From the NCBI GenBank assembly GCA_009760855.2, contig WPIO01000010.1:1575001-1639000 (forward strand): 64,000 nt of DNA, written 5' to 3'. A program made the position numbers and the translations under genes. A model generated the notes under the pieces. The model was given only the letters and a program-made list of their open reading frames with translations. It ran no database searches and had not been told where the DNA came from. Within the stretch, counting starts at the first letter, position 1, and every line of letters starts with the position of its first letter. Below, one piece after another: positions 43,187 to 54,439 of the stretch. Source of the stretch: Cristatella mucedo. Taxonomy: Eukaryota; Bryozoa; Phylactolaemata; Cristatellidae.

Positions 43187-43293
43187 CATTATCGATAGCG
43201 GCCTTTCAATCTTGGGCTCTACGGTAGACCAGGGGTAGACAACCCAAAGTGCCCTTGAGCAAAGCTTGTTTCCATCGAAATTAAGCGTGATAA
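43187..43293. repeat. left copy of a 105-bp direct repeat
   Basis: ATAGCGGCCTTTCAATCTTG, GGCTCTACGGTAGACCAGGG and GAGCAAAGCTTGTTTCCATC, AAATTAAGCGTGATAAT. The matching copy is at 44098-44205. Confidence 0.85.
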
Positions 43294-43640
43294 TAATAAT
43301 AATAACAATACACTTGATGGAGCACCCTCAGAGAACTGAACCTCTTTCTAGGCGCTTTACATTTGTGCAAAGGAAACACGATCGAATGGTTAGTGGTACC
43401 ATGCTGGATAAACACCATGAATAACATGTTTAGGGGTGATATGCACGGGGTCAGCATGCAAGTGTGGTTAGTGGCAGCATCCAACGGTGTCAGCACGCAT
43501 AAGCACATAAAGGACGAATCACGGGGATCCACTTAATGCTGTCCTAAATAGATGCTTTTAATTTCTTTTTTAATTTGGTCTAATCAGGTGATGTCGTGAA
43601 GCAAGTCTGGAGTAAATTCCAGGCTTTGGGAGCAAATTAA
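43288..43640 (-). mobile_element. family-A LINE 3' end
   Basis: The minus strand carries the ORF2-end remnant near 43600, the UTR (AGGGGTGATATGCACGGGG in reverse) and the tail ending in TAATAATAATAATAACAATA at 43290. It inserted just after a GCGTGATAAT sequence that also occurs at 44194, with no LINE there. Confidence 0.75.
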
Positions 43641-43774
43641 CTAAAGGCACGGTAGTAGTAAGCATGCCTATAATTTATATTCAAGAGGCAAATGCAACTG
43701 TTGAGTATATTGCATTACAGAAGCTGCAGGTACGTGTGTCGCTACCGACCACCACACTACACCCGCCACCAGGC

Positions 43775-43940
43775 TGCATCGGCCAGTACGCCATATCGGC
43801 CACCAGACCACACCAAGCCACACTAGCCACCAGTCTACACCGGCCATTAGACCACACACCGGCCACCAGACCACATTGGTCTCAGCAGACCACAGTGGCA
43901 ACCAGGCCAAGCCTGGCCGCATTGGCAACGAGTTGACACC
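43775..43940. repeat. degenerate minisatellite, unit near GGCCACCAGACCACA
   Basis: GGCCACCAGACCACACC, GCCACCAGTCTACACC, GGCCATTAGACCACACACC, GGCCACCAGACCACATTGG and GCAACCAGGCC follow each other with varying spacers of about 15-20 bp. Confidence 0.8.
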
Positions 43941-44097
43941 AGACCACATCGCCTGTCGGCTCAGTCTACTTCGCTGATTAAGTATCTGGACAGGCTTGGT
44001 CTACTTGGCTGATGGACTCCTCATACTTGAACTTCCGTCCACCCATCCCACCCCTCAGAGTTATCACCCTCCCTTACGCTTGATATAATATCGCAGT

Positions 44098-44205
44098 ATC
44101 GGTAGCGGCCTTTCAACCTAGGGCTCTACGGTGCTATGACCAGGGGTAGATAACCCCAAGTGCCTTGAGCAAAGCTTGTTTCCATCGAAATTAAGCGTGA
44201 TAATC
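44098..44205. repeat. right copy of the 105-bp direct repeat
   Basis: GGTAGCGGCCTTTCAACCTA, GGGCTCTACGGTGCTATGAC and GAGCAAAGCTTGTTTCCATC, then AAATTAAGCGTGATAAT. It differs by small indels and lacks the LINE found at the end of the left copy. Confidence 0.85.
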
Positions 44206-44491
44206 CCTAGGATAAGTAAAATGAAGTTTCACACGGTGGATGACTTCACCCTACTTTTGAACCATAGAAAGCTAGATAGTGACTGCCAGGAGAAATAGCC
44301 GAAAGCGGTGCATCCAGCAGAGTGCAAGGGGTAACGGCGAATCCGGCGGAGTGCAATGGAGTAAATTCAAAGAGCGAGCTCTTGGCTCGCTTCTTCGCGA
44401 GTAGCTCCGCAGCACGTCGTACGGCGATGCGGGCGATACGATGTCGGCTGGCGATATCCACAGAGGAATACGACGAAGCTGCCTGCTTCTT

Positions 44492-45022
44492 CTAGCACCC
44501 TAGTGAGTAGCCCAATCTTTGCACCATCGATTGATAAATCGTCACCGACTGCACCTGCGCTAGTTTGGCTAGGCTCGCTAGAGTACCATGACTAGCCCGT
44601 TCACCGTGCTTGCGATTTCCGATCTTCCCAAGTCGGACAGATTCAGAAAAGTGACTGCAGACCAATATTCCGCTAGTAGCCTGGCCGTCTGTCTGTACAG
44701 TAGACCGACGGCAGCTGTACATGCAGTGCAGGCTCTGAGAACATTGGGCAGCACTTGACAGCAAGTCGCCTCTTGCACCAACAAAGCTGCACTGGCAACT
44801 CTTAATCTCCTTGGCTGCCGTGCATAAAGAATGCCATCCGTCCTGCTTTCGGTGCGGCACCTCTATGTTGGCCGCGGCACGCGATGAACCCGAGTCCAAG
44901 ATCATCACCCGAGTCTGCTTGTCTGCTCCGTTTAACGTTCCACTGGCGTCGAAGCGTGCACTGAGGAGCAGGACGTCACGGTTTTCTTGCTGCAGCATTT
45001 GCTCAGGTAATACTAGTTGCAC
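44492..45022 (-). CDS. 176-codon minus-strand open frame, possibly a decayed gene copy
   Basis: The frame reads QQENRDVLLLSARFDASGTL, NGADKQTRVMILDSGSSRAA, QDGWHSLCTAAKEIKSCQCS and FVGARGDLLSS. An alternative frame in the middle (44578-44784) reads LPNVLRACTACTAAVGLLYR and QTARLLAEYWSAVTFLN, which looks more protein-like. The change of best frame suggests an intron or a frameshift. GWHSL..KSCQCSFVGA resembles SWHSF..SKCSFLGA at 52640-52700 minus. No family named. Confidence 0.25.
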   Translation of the reverse strand: MQLVLPEQMLQQENRDVLLLSARFDASGTLNGADKQTRVMILDSGSSRAAANIEVPHRKQDGWHSLCTAAKEIKSCQCSFVGARGDLLSSAAQCSQSLHCMYSCRRSTVQTDGQATSGILVCSHFSESVRLGKIGNRKHGERASHGTLASLAKLAQVQSVTIYQSMVQRLGYSLGC

Positions 45023-45384
45023 TAGAAACTACTTGCGAAAAGACCTTCGCTCTAAAGCGGAGGGCGGATGGACCTCGAACTTGCCCTAGCCGCCACTGTA
45101 CCTTGCCTTGTGCATGCCCTTGCCCGAGTCGTAGTGGCAACACGCCCCTTCCGAGTCCCACAGTCGCTCTTTTTTTTAAAGACGGGAGGCGTTACACCAC
45201 AGCTCCTCGTTCTTGCTTCCTGCTTAGGCTAACAGACTGATGGCCGCAAAGCACTCTCCGGTCGAATGGCCCTAATACGAAAGTCACCTATCAGAGTAAC
45301 TGCCAGTCCACAATAGCCCATGCACTCTATAGAATGAAAATTCATCATTCGGTGAGGGATTGTAATGTGCTGTCGGTCACGAAT

Positions 45385-45990
45385 GCCATAAGATAAATAA
45401 ATCTTTTTTTAGGCACTTCAAATAGGCTGGAAAGGAAGCATGCCAACTGAGTAGCGATACATTTCAGCAAGCACTAGTACACAAAGGGCAATTCACTACG
45501 ACCCAAGTGTTTTAGGCCCCTCATAGAACGCGTCAAGCTAGTCACAAGGAGTTTCAGACTTTAGGGAGGCAGGAGCCGATGGCACGGTCTGCGAAGGATT
45601 TGAGATTGGTTAGAGGCACGAATAAACGCTCAAAGTGAAAGGGGACAGGTGGTGCAAGGGGAGGTCATCGGAGCAAATGTTTCTGCCAGATGGTTCTGCC
45701 AGAGGAAGAGGATAAAAGTTTACTCAAATTTAGTGACCGGGTCTTAGAGTCTTAGTCTTAGAGTCAGTGATCTTAGATGGTCTTAGAGTCAGTGTGGCAG
45801 ACGGGTGGGAAGACGGCCAAGCAGAAAGTCGGAGATGATTGCATAATGTGGCAGATCCGACATTGACGACAGACAAGTCTAAATGTTGAGTTTTGTACCA
45901 TCTGCAAGTTTATTACTACTCAGGCAGGAAGATGTCTCCAAGAACAAGAGAGTTCAAAAAGCGTATCGATGTATCTATGGAATCTCACGT
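45385..45990 (-). mobile_element. variant LINE 3' region (probable)
   Basis: TAGGCACTTCAAATAGGCTG, GAAAGGAAGCATGCCAACTG and following sequence resemble the variant tail and UTR seen at 29015-29080. Beyond 45600 only weak resemblance remains, including short direct repeats of GGTCTTAGAGTCAGTG at 45735-45795. Confidence 0.35.
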
Positions 45991-46029
45991 GTGCTTGAAC
46001 TTAGTTGGCTGCGGTACCTTACCTAAGCA

Positions 46030-46160
46030 TGCACACATTTTTTAAATGTCGCGAACTAGAAAATAGCCAGGCTTGGCTGGGGAGCCGACGTGGTCATTTT
46101 GAGTCAAAGTTTTTTTCGAAAGAATGACACCCGGTTTCCGTGCAGAAGCTTCTGGAAATA
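46030..46160 (-). mobile_element. LINE RT C-terminal fragment
   Basis: The stretch with GCCGACGTGGTCATTTTGAG and AATGACACCCGGTTTCCGTG corresponds to GCCGACGTGCTCATCCAGAG and AGGACACCCAGATTCCGGGA at 63833-63890, both minus-strand CR1 RT (NLGV..DH-S region). Confidence 0.5.
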
Positions 46161-46355
46161 CACTTGGATTCTGCAGCCTTGATTGCAACGCAGCTCCTCT
46201 GCACGAAGGGCCGAACATGCACTGCCAGTGCAGTTATCGAGGGACTCTTCCTCATGCACTTGGTTGTGGCACAAGTCGCGCCTCCTTACTCTCTTCCCAT
46301 ACCACTTGCTTTCAGCCATGATCTGATGTTATGCCACCCACTGACTCGGCAGTTG
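46146..46355 (+). CDS. candidate hydrophobic exon in frame with the downstream acidic exon
   Basis: Acceptor-like TTTCCGTGCAG ends at 46145. The open frame reads KLLEIHLDSAALIATQLLCT, then a hydrophobic segment with EGLFLMHLVVAQVAPPY. It stays open to TGA 46356. However, its left end abuts and may overlap a minus-strand LINE fragment (46030-46160), and there is no clear donor. Real coding status is doubtful. Confidence 0.2.
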
Positions 46356-46376
46356 TGAATAGATTATTGTAGCAAG

Positions 46377-46550
46377 GACGACTCCTCGAAGCCGTCCCAA
46401 AGCAATGATCTGCCTGCGTGTGAGCAGCTAAACCTGCCTGAGGAATTCTTCCATCCGCTGCCAGGACGGCAGCAAGCGATCGCCGACCTGCTCGAGGAAG
46501 AGGGTGAGGTAAAGGAAAAGGAGCAGAAAGAGGAACAGACGGAGGAATGA
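46377..46550 (+). CDS. candidate C-terminal exon, acidic tail, unrecognised protein
   Basis: An acceptor-like TTGTAG (46372) or CAAG (46376) precedes 57 codons with strong coding character. They read DDSSKPSQSNDLPACEQLNL, PEEFFHPLPGRQQAIADLLE, then a Glu/Lys-rich tail ending at TGA 46548-46550. The composition (CTG, GAG and CAG codons, highly charged tail) is unlike the surrounding repeats. No family recognised. The same frame is open from 46146 to a TGA at 46356-46358, so an intron, a pseudogene stop or coincidence is possible. Confidence 0.4.
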   Translation, partial: DDSSKPSQSNDLPACEQLNLPEEFFHPLPGRQQAIADLLEEEGEVKEKEQKEEQTEE

Positions 46551-47420
46551 CGCACGACCCGTATATGCGAGTCCGAGAAAGTGTGACCAACAGGCTGAAG
46601 GTCACGCTATGCTGGCGACCGAGCGGCATCTCGCGTCGGCGTAAGAGCACAGGCAGCGTCGCGTTCCAAAATGCTGTGCCGTGCGTAATACTGCGCCTTT
46701 CCACGGCACTCAGTAGTTTGGACTTGCAGCGAATAAATGCAGGCATTCGCTGTGGATTCTCGTCGCCGGAACATGCTAACGGCCAACATAGCCGGCGGCT
46801 GCTGCTGTAGCACCCTGTAGTAGGGTCGTGGGCTGCTTTTGGCAGCCTTCAAAGCTGCCTCGGCCATTTGAATGGCATCCGCTCACGTTTATTACTTAGT
46901 CCCGGGCAGGCAGGATGCAGGAGCCTGGAAAAGGTGAGTGAGCTGCGGCCACCTGTCGCCATCAGGTGGCCACAGCTCACTCGTGGCTGTCAGGTCTGAA
47001 GGACTTCCTCCTTCTGCTCAGCTGCCCTGTTGGGAGATGTTAGTCAAGTCGTAGCTAAGAGCGCTCGTCACGCAAGCTGCTACTGTGGCAACAAGATGAG
47101 AATTTGAATGCCTCAGCGTGACTCGTGTGGCGTACAATGAATGCTCCATGCGAGAGCTGCTGCTTGGCTATTAGCAGCAACTACTGGTCAGATGACCTTC
47201 GGTGGCTGTCCGTGAAACCTGCTCGTTAGCCAGCCCAATTGGACGTCGTTGGCTCACCGACGATCGGACTAATGTTCGGCGTGACTGTGGATGCATTATC
47301 GACCCAGCGTAGGAAGTAGCTGCCGAGCTGCAGGCCGCAGGTACTGGGAATTTGCTCAGAAAAACATTAATGAGGATTTGCATTATCTTGCAGCAGCAGC
47401 AACCTTAACGGAATGCAATG
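46551..47420. other. no gene assigned, contains the 46936 hairpin
   Basis: On the minus strand, ATG at 46867 opens MAEAALKAAKSSPRPYYRVL, then QQQPPAMLAVSMFRRREST, which could be a first exon overlapping the + strand candidate at 46377. No donor is convincing. Confidence 0.25.
46936..46982. repeat. 20-bp inverted repeat with 7-base loop
   Basis: GAGTGAGCTGCGGCCACCTG and CAGGTGGCCACAGCTCACTC pair with one mismatch around TCGCCAT. Confidence 0.93.
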
Positions 47421-47765
47421 AATCTCCGTCTGTAACTACTCAAAGCCACAAAGACTATGTGGGTGTTACACCAGACTTTTGTATAGCGCACTCACAGCCT
47501 AAGCGGCTTTCGGTTCGCATTCGGTAGCCAACCGACTTCATCTCATGCAATACAGAGGAAGTGGGAAGCACAGCAGCGTCAATGGGCAGTTTGTAGTGAG
47601 CAGCATGGAAGTAGCAGCTCGGGACCGCTGGAAAGGATGTGCCAGATGCAGGACAGTAGATGTCGTTGTCTAAGAATTGTGGAAGTGAGTTCCATAGTCA
47701 AGGACCTGCAGAGCAAAAGCTTCTGTCGCCAAAAGCCTTGAAGCAGTGTCACGGAACGGCTAATT
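47420..47765 (-). mobile_element. family-B LINE 3' end
   Basis: It shares the UTR motif CACTCACAGCCTAAGCGGCT and ACAAAGACTATGTGGGTGTT with 20260-20340 and the ORF2-end remnant with 20420-20640, in the same minus orientation. Confidence 0.7.
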
Positions 47766-48061
47766 TATGGTCCATACAGGACAGATGCTCTCGGTTAACA
47801 ACAGAGCTCTGCGAGCGCGATCGGCATCCGGAGGGTACCTCCAGAATCGATCGCAAAACAACGCGTAGCTTTTGCCCAGAAGAGCTGTCGCAGAAGTCGA
47901 ACTCTAGTATTTCAGTGAATATGCTATTCAGAAAGGCCACGCTCAGAGATCCAGCAACGGCAGCTGCCCCACCTTGCTGAGAGCATGGAGCAAAGTCTGG
48001 GACTTTTCTCCTAAATCTGCTTGGAAAAGTGTTTTTCATCTCAAAACCTGCCTGCTATTGT

Positions 48062-49320
<1,259 letters not shown>

Positions 49321-49324
49321 AAAA

Positions 49325-49500
49325 ATACTAGCTGATTCAACAGCCTCTTTTGTTTAGCGACAGAAGAGCCATTACGGCCATCACCACCGCTTACAGCGGC
49401 AATATAGGATTGCCAACCGCAGGATTCGAACCCACGACCTCGGGACCGAGGTCGTAAAAAGCAGCCGCCTTACCTGGTGTGCCATCATCACGGCTCACCA
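49325..49500 (-). mobile_element. type-1 SINE, minus
   Basis: CTAGCTGATTCAACAGCCTC, ACCACCGCTTACAGCGGC, GGATTCGAACCCACGACCTC and the head GTGTGCCATCATCACGGCTC form a nearly full copy. Confidence 0.75.
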
Positions 49501-49946
49501 GCTGTAGCCCAGTTTGATAGAGTCAGAATATCCGGGCAGTATGAGCGCCGGCTTTGGACGCCGCTTTAAGGTGGCACTCGCGCGCGCTGGTGGAGCTGCT
49601 GATGAGACAGACAGCACCTCCTGGGGCACGTCTACTCCGCATGCTACGCCCGTTTAGCGGCTACGGCCTACGGTGCGCAGCTGTACGAGCCCTTCAAATC
49701 GGAGCTCGCGCTTCCCATTTTGACCTTTCCCTTTTTGACCTTTCCCTTTTTGGCCGAAGCGGACTTCCGGGCGGCATAGCTCAAGTGCCGAGCTGCGGGT
49801 TCGGCACAGCGGAAAATGCGCTTTTTAAAAAGGACCCGGCGAGCTTTTCGGCGAGGCGTGCTTTCGGCGCCCAGCTTCGAGCCGCTTCTCCTGAGGAACG
49901 CAGACGACGTTTAACGGATCGGCTAGCTCACTCGCTGCTCTCGCCG

Positions 49947-50118
49947 CGCTGGTTTCGCCTAGCGGTTAAGGCGCTCGCCTCGATCGAGGTCAAGGTAAAA
50001 ATGTATTTGACGCCCGAGGTCCGGTCTTGGGCTCGAGCCCCGCGGCGTGTGCGAAGCGCCCGAATAGAGATTAAGTTCTCTTAGAGCACTGTGCGTATGA
50101 ATCGCGTAGTTATTTATT
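49947..50118 (+). mobile_element. type-2 SINE, plus
   Basis: GGTTTCGCCTAGCGGTTAAG, GCGCTCGCCTCGATCGAGG, GGGCTCGAGCCCCGCGGCG, AAGCGCCCGAATAGAGATTA and TCTCTTAGAGCACTGTGCG. The head is the best preserved of the type-2 copies. Confidence 0.75.
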
Positions 50119-50282
50119 TACCGGTGTCGGCGAGGTCTCTGGGCTGGTTGCCAACTTGTAACAACCAGTAAAGAGGCCATGAGACCTTTGGACCCCACCC
50201 CACCCTTCTTCCAGGCATCAGACGCACGTAAGTTGAAACTGACTGTCACGGCACTGAAATAAAATGGAAAATCGAGAAAAAA

Positions 50283-50457
50283 TACTAGCTGATTAAACAG
50301 CCTCTTTTGCGTAGCGGCAGAAGAGCCTTAAAGGCTTCACCACCGCTTGCAGTGGCAATAAAGGGAGCGCCCACCGCTGAATTCGAACCAGCGACCTCGG
50401 GATAGAGATCTTGAAAAGCAGCCGCCTTACCTAGTGCGCCATCGCGGCTCGCCACTC
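50283..50457 (-). mobile_element. type-1 SINE, minus
   Basis: CTAGCTGATTAAACAGCCTC, CACCACCGCTTGCAGTGGC, GAATTCGAACCAGCGACCTC and the head GTGCGCCATCGCGGCTCGCC. About 780 bp from a close relative at 49325. Confidence 0.75.
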
Positions 50458-51061
50458 GTCAGATCCAATCGAACGCCGCTATTTGATTTGCAGTGCTTCA
50501 CACTTGCCGCGCATTGCTGTCGCCGGCGTTTAAAAGAATAATAACGACGGTCCTCTCTGGACACGAAATGCGAGCGTGCGTGCCGAACGTAGGGCGCCCT
50601 GGCGACATGTAGACGACGACCAACTAAGAAAGGCTAGCGGGCCCCGCCCCCCTCTGGTGAAGCATCCTGAATCTGGGCACTGGTACTGGCGCCACCCGAC
50701 CTACTCCGAGTCTACAGAATCGTCTCTCTGCAGCCGCGTCCGAGAGCGCGGGAGCCTCTCTCTGGAAGACAGACAGCCTTCCGGAATGGCAATCAGACCT
50801 CCAAGGAAGACCCGCGGTATTTTTGGCAAAGGATCAGCCGGATTAGCTCGGATCGTAAGCGTAAATTGAACGCCGCGGACGCGTGCCAGCCCACCCCGAC
50901 CGAAGAGCCGACGCCCTGCGAAGACTGACTGACAAACGGAGCTTCCGCGTAGACACAGAGAGACGGCGATGAACTGAAACAGACTTGGATGTAGAGACAG
51001 ACAGAAGGACAAAACAGAGATAGCCAAGTAAAGTAAAATACCGGGGAGTTAAATATCGGTC

Positions 51062-51238
51062 AACTCCACTTTCGCTGGGCCGGGATGTAGGGTGCTCGCC
51101 CTTCATTACCGAGGTCGTGGGTTCGAGTCCTGCATCACCAGTAGGGGATCTCTACTGCCAACTGCAAGCGGTGGTTGTAGCCGGCCAGGCTCTTCGGCCG
51201 CTATATAAACGAGGCTGCTAGATCAGTTAGTATTTTTT
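51062..51238 (+). mobile_element. type-1 SINE, plus
   Basis: The head is CTGGGCCGGGATGTAGGGTG, the B box GTGGGTTCGAGTCCTGCATC, the body AACTGCAAGCGGTGGTTGTA and GGCTCTTCGGCCGC, with the end GAGGCTGCTAGATCAGTTAG. Confidence 0.75.
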
Positions 51239-51290
51239 AGTGGGCAAATATGGATTGCCTGTTGCACGACTCAACTCACGACCTCGGTCG

Positions 51291-51335
51291 TGAAGTGCGA
51301 TCGCGTAAGCCGAGGGCTTACACGATCCCACTTCA
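51291..51335. repeat. 21-bp inverted repeat with 3-base loop
   Basis: TGAAGTGCGATCGCGTAAGC plus C, loop GAG, then GGCTTACACGATCCCACTTC plus A, with two mismatches. Confidence 0.9.
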
Positions 51336-51788
51336 TCCTACACGGACCCACGGCAGACAGGCTGAACGGGCGGAGAGGACCGATTTTTGATCACGGAGCG
51401 GGACCGCACAAACGCGGTGTCCAACGAATTCGTTCGCTGCAGCAGTGGACCAGACAGGAAGTTGAGAGGGCTTAGGGCGAGCCACCAGTTTAACGTTAGC
51501 TAGTGAATGGGTTCGAATGCACGGCAGTGCATCGCCGGGAAACGCTATGCGACGAAGGTAGTCTGCGCTCTTACTTTGGGAAAGTTAATTTGGCGAATGA
51601 CCTTAATGTCCGTTGTTGTGAAAAATTTCTAATTTTAATTCATTCCGAACTTGTAAATATTCCACACTGGTAACTTACGAATGCGGACTCCTCCACCGCT
51701 GAACTGGTGATGGAATCACCAGGCAGGTCGAGCATGCATATTTTCTGATTGCTTTAGTATCCACAGCTTCTGTTCTAGCGCTTCGTTC

Positions 51789-52043
51789 TCATTCATCAGT
51801 GACCGTACAAAGCCCCGCCCCCCAACAAAATACGTTTACACATGAGGCGTTCATACAGAGTCCGCAAGTCTGACCAGCTCCATCCTCAGCCCGGTTGTCA
51901 GCCTCAACAGACGGTGGCCAAAAGGTGGTAGTGACTCGTAATGCCCGACCCAAATCGCAGCGCAGGGACCGACGGACGAACGGACTGCCAGCAACATCAA
52001 TAGCTTGGTGCAAACCGCAGCTGACAAACGCGTGCAAGGCCAA
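51789..52043 (-). CDS. candidate minus-strand open segment, unrecognised
   Basis: An 84-codon frame reads FVSCGLHQAIDVAGSPFVRR, SLRCDLGRALRVTTTFWPPS, then NRAEDGAGQTCGLCMNASC. It lies downstream of 52120-52494 on the same strand and is free of recognised repeats. Coding status unproven. Confidence 0.18.
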   Translation of the reverse strand: MALHAFVSCGLHQAIDVAGSPFVRRSLRCDLGRALRVTTTFWPPSVEADNRAEDGAGQTCGLCMNASCVNVFCWGAGLCTVTDE

Positions 52044-52119
52044 TTTCTTGCGTCAACATCTCCCTCTGCTACAGACCGTTGAAGTTAATTCACTTCAGTG
52101 CAAGCTTCAAGGGTCGCAT

Positions 52120-52494
52120 TCAAAGTCGAAGGCATGAGATGGTCCATCGGTTGCCATGGCCTCCATCGGTTGCCACTCGCAATCGGCTGCTGCTTTGCAT
52201 TCTCGTGGCATTAGATAGATTAAGCACAGTACTGTGGGTTTCTCTGGGGATGCCCGAATCTTGACCTGAACCAGGCCTACCAGACGCAGACGGAGTGGCG
52301 GGATCTTCCTTTGGCGTACCGGTGTACGCTTTCGAATGTCTGCATACAGACCATGTTCCAGGAAATGGCATGCCACATTGCCACATCACCGTAGCACCAG
52401 CAGCAGTATCGCTTCGGTAGCGACGTGCGCTGACGAAATATCCCGCTCCCGCTGCCGCTGCCTCGACAGCCTCGTGCAAGCATTCGGTGAGCGT
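52120..52494 (-). CDS. candidate Ala-rich minus-strand exon, unrecognised
   Basis: The acceptor CGAACTTTAG leads into TLTECLHEAVEAAAAGAGYF, VSARRYRSDTAAGATVMWQC, GMPFPGTWSVCRHSKA and on to TGA near 52120. A donor-like AAAGC|GTACACC occurs at about 52327. The first helix is Ala-rich and amphipathic. The sequence just upstream on this strand (52570-52700) is related to part of 44492-45022, so this may be one copy of a duplicated gene fragment. Confidence 0.25.
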   Translation of the reverse strand, partial: TLTECLHEAVEAAAAGAGYFVSARRYRSDTAAGATVMWQCGMPFPGTWSVCRHSKAYTGTPKEDPATPSASGRPGSGQDSGIPRETHSTVLNLSNATRMQSSSRLRVATDGGHGNRWTISCLRL

Positions 52495-52964
52495 CTAAAG
52501 TTCGCGGAGGGGGGTAGCACCAGTGATCAGTACTCGATCCACTTCTTTTCACAGCCGCCGCCAAGCGCAATCCGGGCTTTCATGTTCATGCAAATCGCAC
52601 ACAGCTGCACCTGCAAAGCACCCAGGAAGCTACACTTGCTTACTGCGGCGAATGGAAAGCTGTGCCAAGAAGCTGATGCGTCTTCAGTGAAGACTTATAG
52701 GGTGCAAAGTCGACGCTGGTGGTGACGGATGCCGGACGCGATGTCCATTCGGTGCATACAAATTGAAGGCCCTATAAAAAAGTATTTAGTTTAGTGCAGG
52801 GAAAAGGTGAGAGGACCGGAAGTGAGAGGACCGACCGGAAGCCGAGGAGCAGGTGCTTCGAGAGCGATGACTAGAGTAGCGATGTTAAGGGTCTAAAGAG
52901 ATATAGCTCTAACAGGGCTATGCATAAATGTCTTATTATTATTGTTGTTGTTGTTATTAGAATG

Positions 52965-53120
52965 CCAGCGGTAATAATAAAACGTTTGTTTAGCACCCTA
53001 GGAGGACTAAACCTCTTAGCTGGCACTTTAGATATGCTGGCGACAAGGTGGCATTTCAATTGATTAGTGATAACATTGTTGGATCAACGTTATCGATTGA
53101 AGTGTCAGGAGATCTTCAGA
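52965..53120 (-). mobile_element. family-A-related tail (variant)
   Basis: GGTAATAATAAAACG, TTAGCACCCTAGGAGGACTA and CTTAGCTGGCACTTTAGATA, then GCTGGCGACAAGGTGGCA. This variant (GCACTTTA.ATATGCTGG) recurs at 28985-29060 and 45390-45450. Confidence 0.5.
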
Positions 53121-53299
53121 CTTCGATATTAGGGGCGACAACAGCTCATATGATGTGAATTTAATTTCAAGTTCATAATATGCATTCCCTGTGGATCTGA
53201 TAACCTGTGCCCAGTCTAGTACTAGTCGTCTGATGACTGCTCAGGATTGCTGCTGCGATTCATGCTCAATCCTTGGTTGCTGCTGTGTGAGCTGTGTGA

Positions 53300-53526
53300 G
53301 TTTCAAAGTTAAAAATCTTAAGACATCTGTTTATTATAGCATTTAGCGGGTCTTTGTGATGCGTCCTTCGCGTGCCTATGCCTGCTTTCACTGTGCCTGC
53401 TGCTTTCGCATCTTAACGCCAGTCATTTGGTAATACTTTCTCTACAGCATCTATAAAGTGCCAAGGAAAATATTCAATTCTCCATCGGTGCTATACAAAT
53501 ATATTATTTTTATTATCCTTATTAAT
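53300..53526 (+). mobile_element. family-A LINE 3' UTR/tail
   Basis: GGGTCTTTGTGATGCGTCC, the CATTTGGTAATACTTT segment and the tail TATAAAGTGCCAAGGAAAAT match 2185-2360. It ends in TATTATTTTTATTATCC. Confidence 0.65.
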
Positions 53527-53961
53527 GTACTGACAGTGTTCTGAACTTCGACTCGTAGATGGCTCAAGGATCCCTGCCTGGCCTGTCATTCTTTTCCCTC
53601 AATTCTGAGAAGTAGCTTGGTCTCACGAGGCCTTGATCAACACCGGTCATCCTTTTAAATTTATGAGGCGATCCGTTTCGCTGTTTTTTGTTAAGCGTGC
53701 GTACACTTGTGCGAATGTGTCAGCCCGAATGCACTCATGCGCACACTCATGCACAGACGACGCTCGGATAAGCATGCGTTTGTACGAGTGGTCTGATCAT
53801 GCGCAGGCTTTCCCTGCTTTTGTACACGTGCATGAAAGCACACGTTTGTGCTTGCTATCATCCTCCGAAAAACTACAAGAGCAGCATGTAGGCAGCGTAA
53901 GACATCTCTTTGAATCCGAGTCCTTTTTTGGCATGATTCTCAGATATACTATCAGAACTGA

Positions 53962-54090
53962 ATGGCTGTTGTCGCATACGTATGGAAAGCTTACAAGTCC
54001 CTACCTAACTTGGATGAATTCAAAGTCAAGGCCGCAAGAGAAGCTATCAAAATGGAGTACATTCGGCCAGCAACGATGCGGCATTCAGTT
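53962..54090 (+). CDS. candidate first coding exon, unrecognised small protein
   Basis: The ATG at 53962 opens MAVVAYVWKAYKSLPNLDEF, then KVKAAREAIKMEYIRPATMR, with charged, helix-like composition. The best donor is GTT|GTACGTAG after 54090, leaving phase 0. A stop codon lies directly upstream in frame, so this would be the initiating exon. It can join in phase with 57209-57348. No family recognised. Confidence 0.3.
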
Positions 54091-54439
54091 GTACGTAGAC
54101 AGTCAGCTGACTCGGTGCAGTTGTCTGGGATGGCTATAGAGCTGTTTCTTGTACATGAAAATGTTAGGGTTTCAAGATCTGCACCGATAATGTGCAGTTG
54201 CGTACTTGCAAGTATCGCAACTATGCATTGCTATAAAAGTAAAATTGGCTGCTGTCAGCCCTTAAATGTTTTCATTAAGCTATATTTTCCCTTTTGCAAA
54301 AAGTCGTGCTCGTGCACATGGCTTACACCTTTTTATCCGAAGCTGCCCCAGTTTCCGATGCGGTAGTTACCATTACCTTTGTACTCTAATTTATGGTGGT
54401 ATATGGTGATTTATGGCTTTGCTCTTCTAATATGTGATG

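Noticed and set aside
49947-50040. tRNA-like sequence with A and B box motifs
   Set aside because: It continues into the SINE body and tail, lacks a consistent cloverleaf, and recurs many times. It is a SINE head, not a tRNA gene. The same holds for the other SINE heads.
53633-54139. A longer + strand frame overlapping the candidate exon at 53962
   Set aside because: Composition is random-like, and the 53962 frame over the shared part is far more protein-like.
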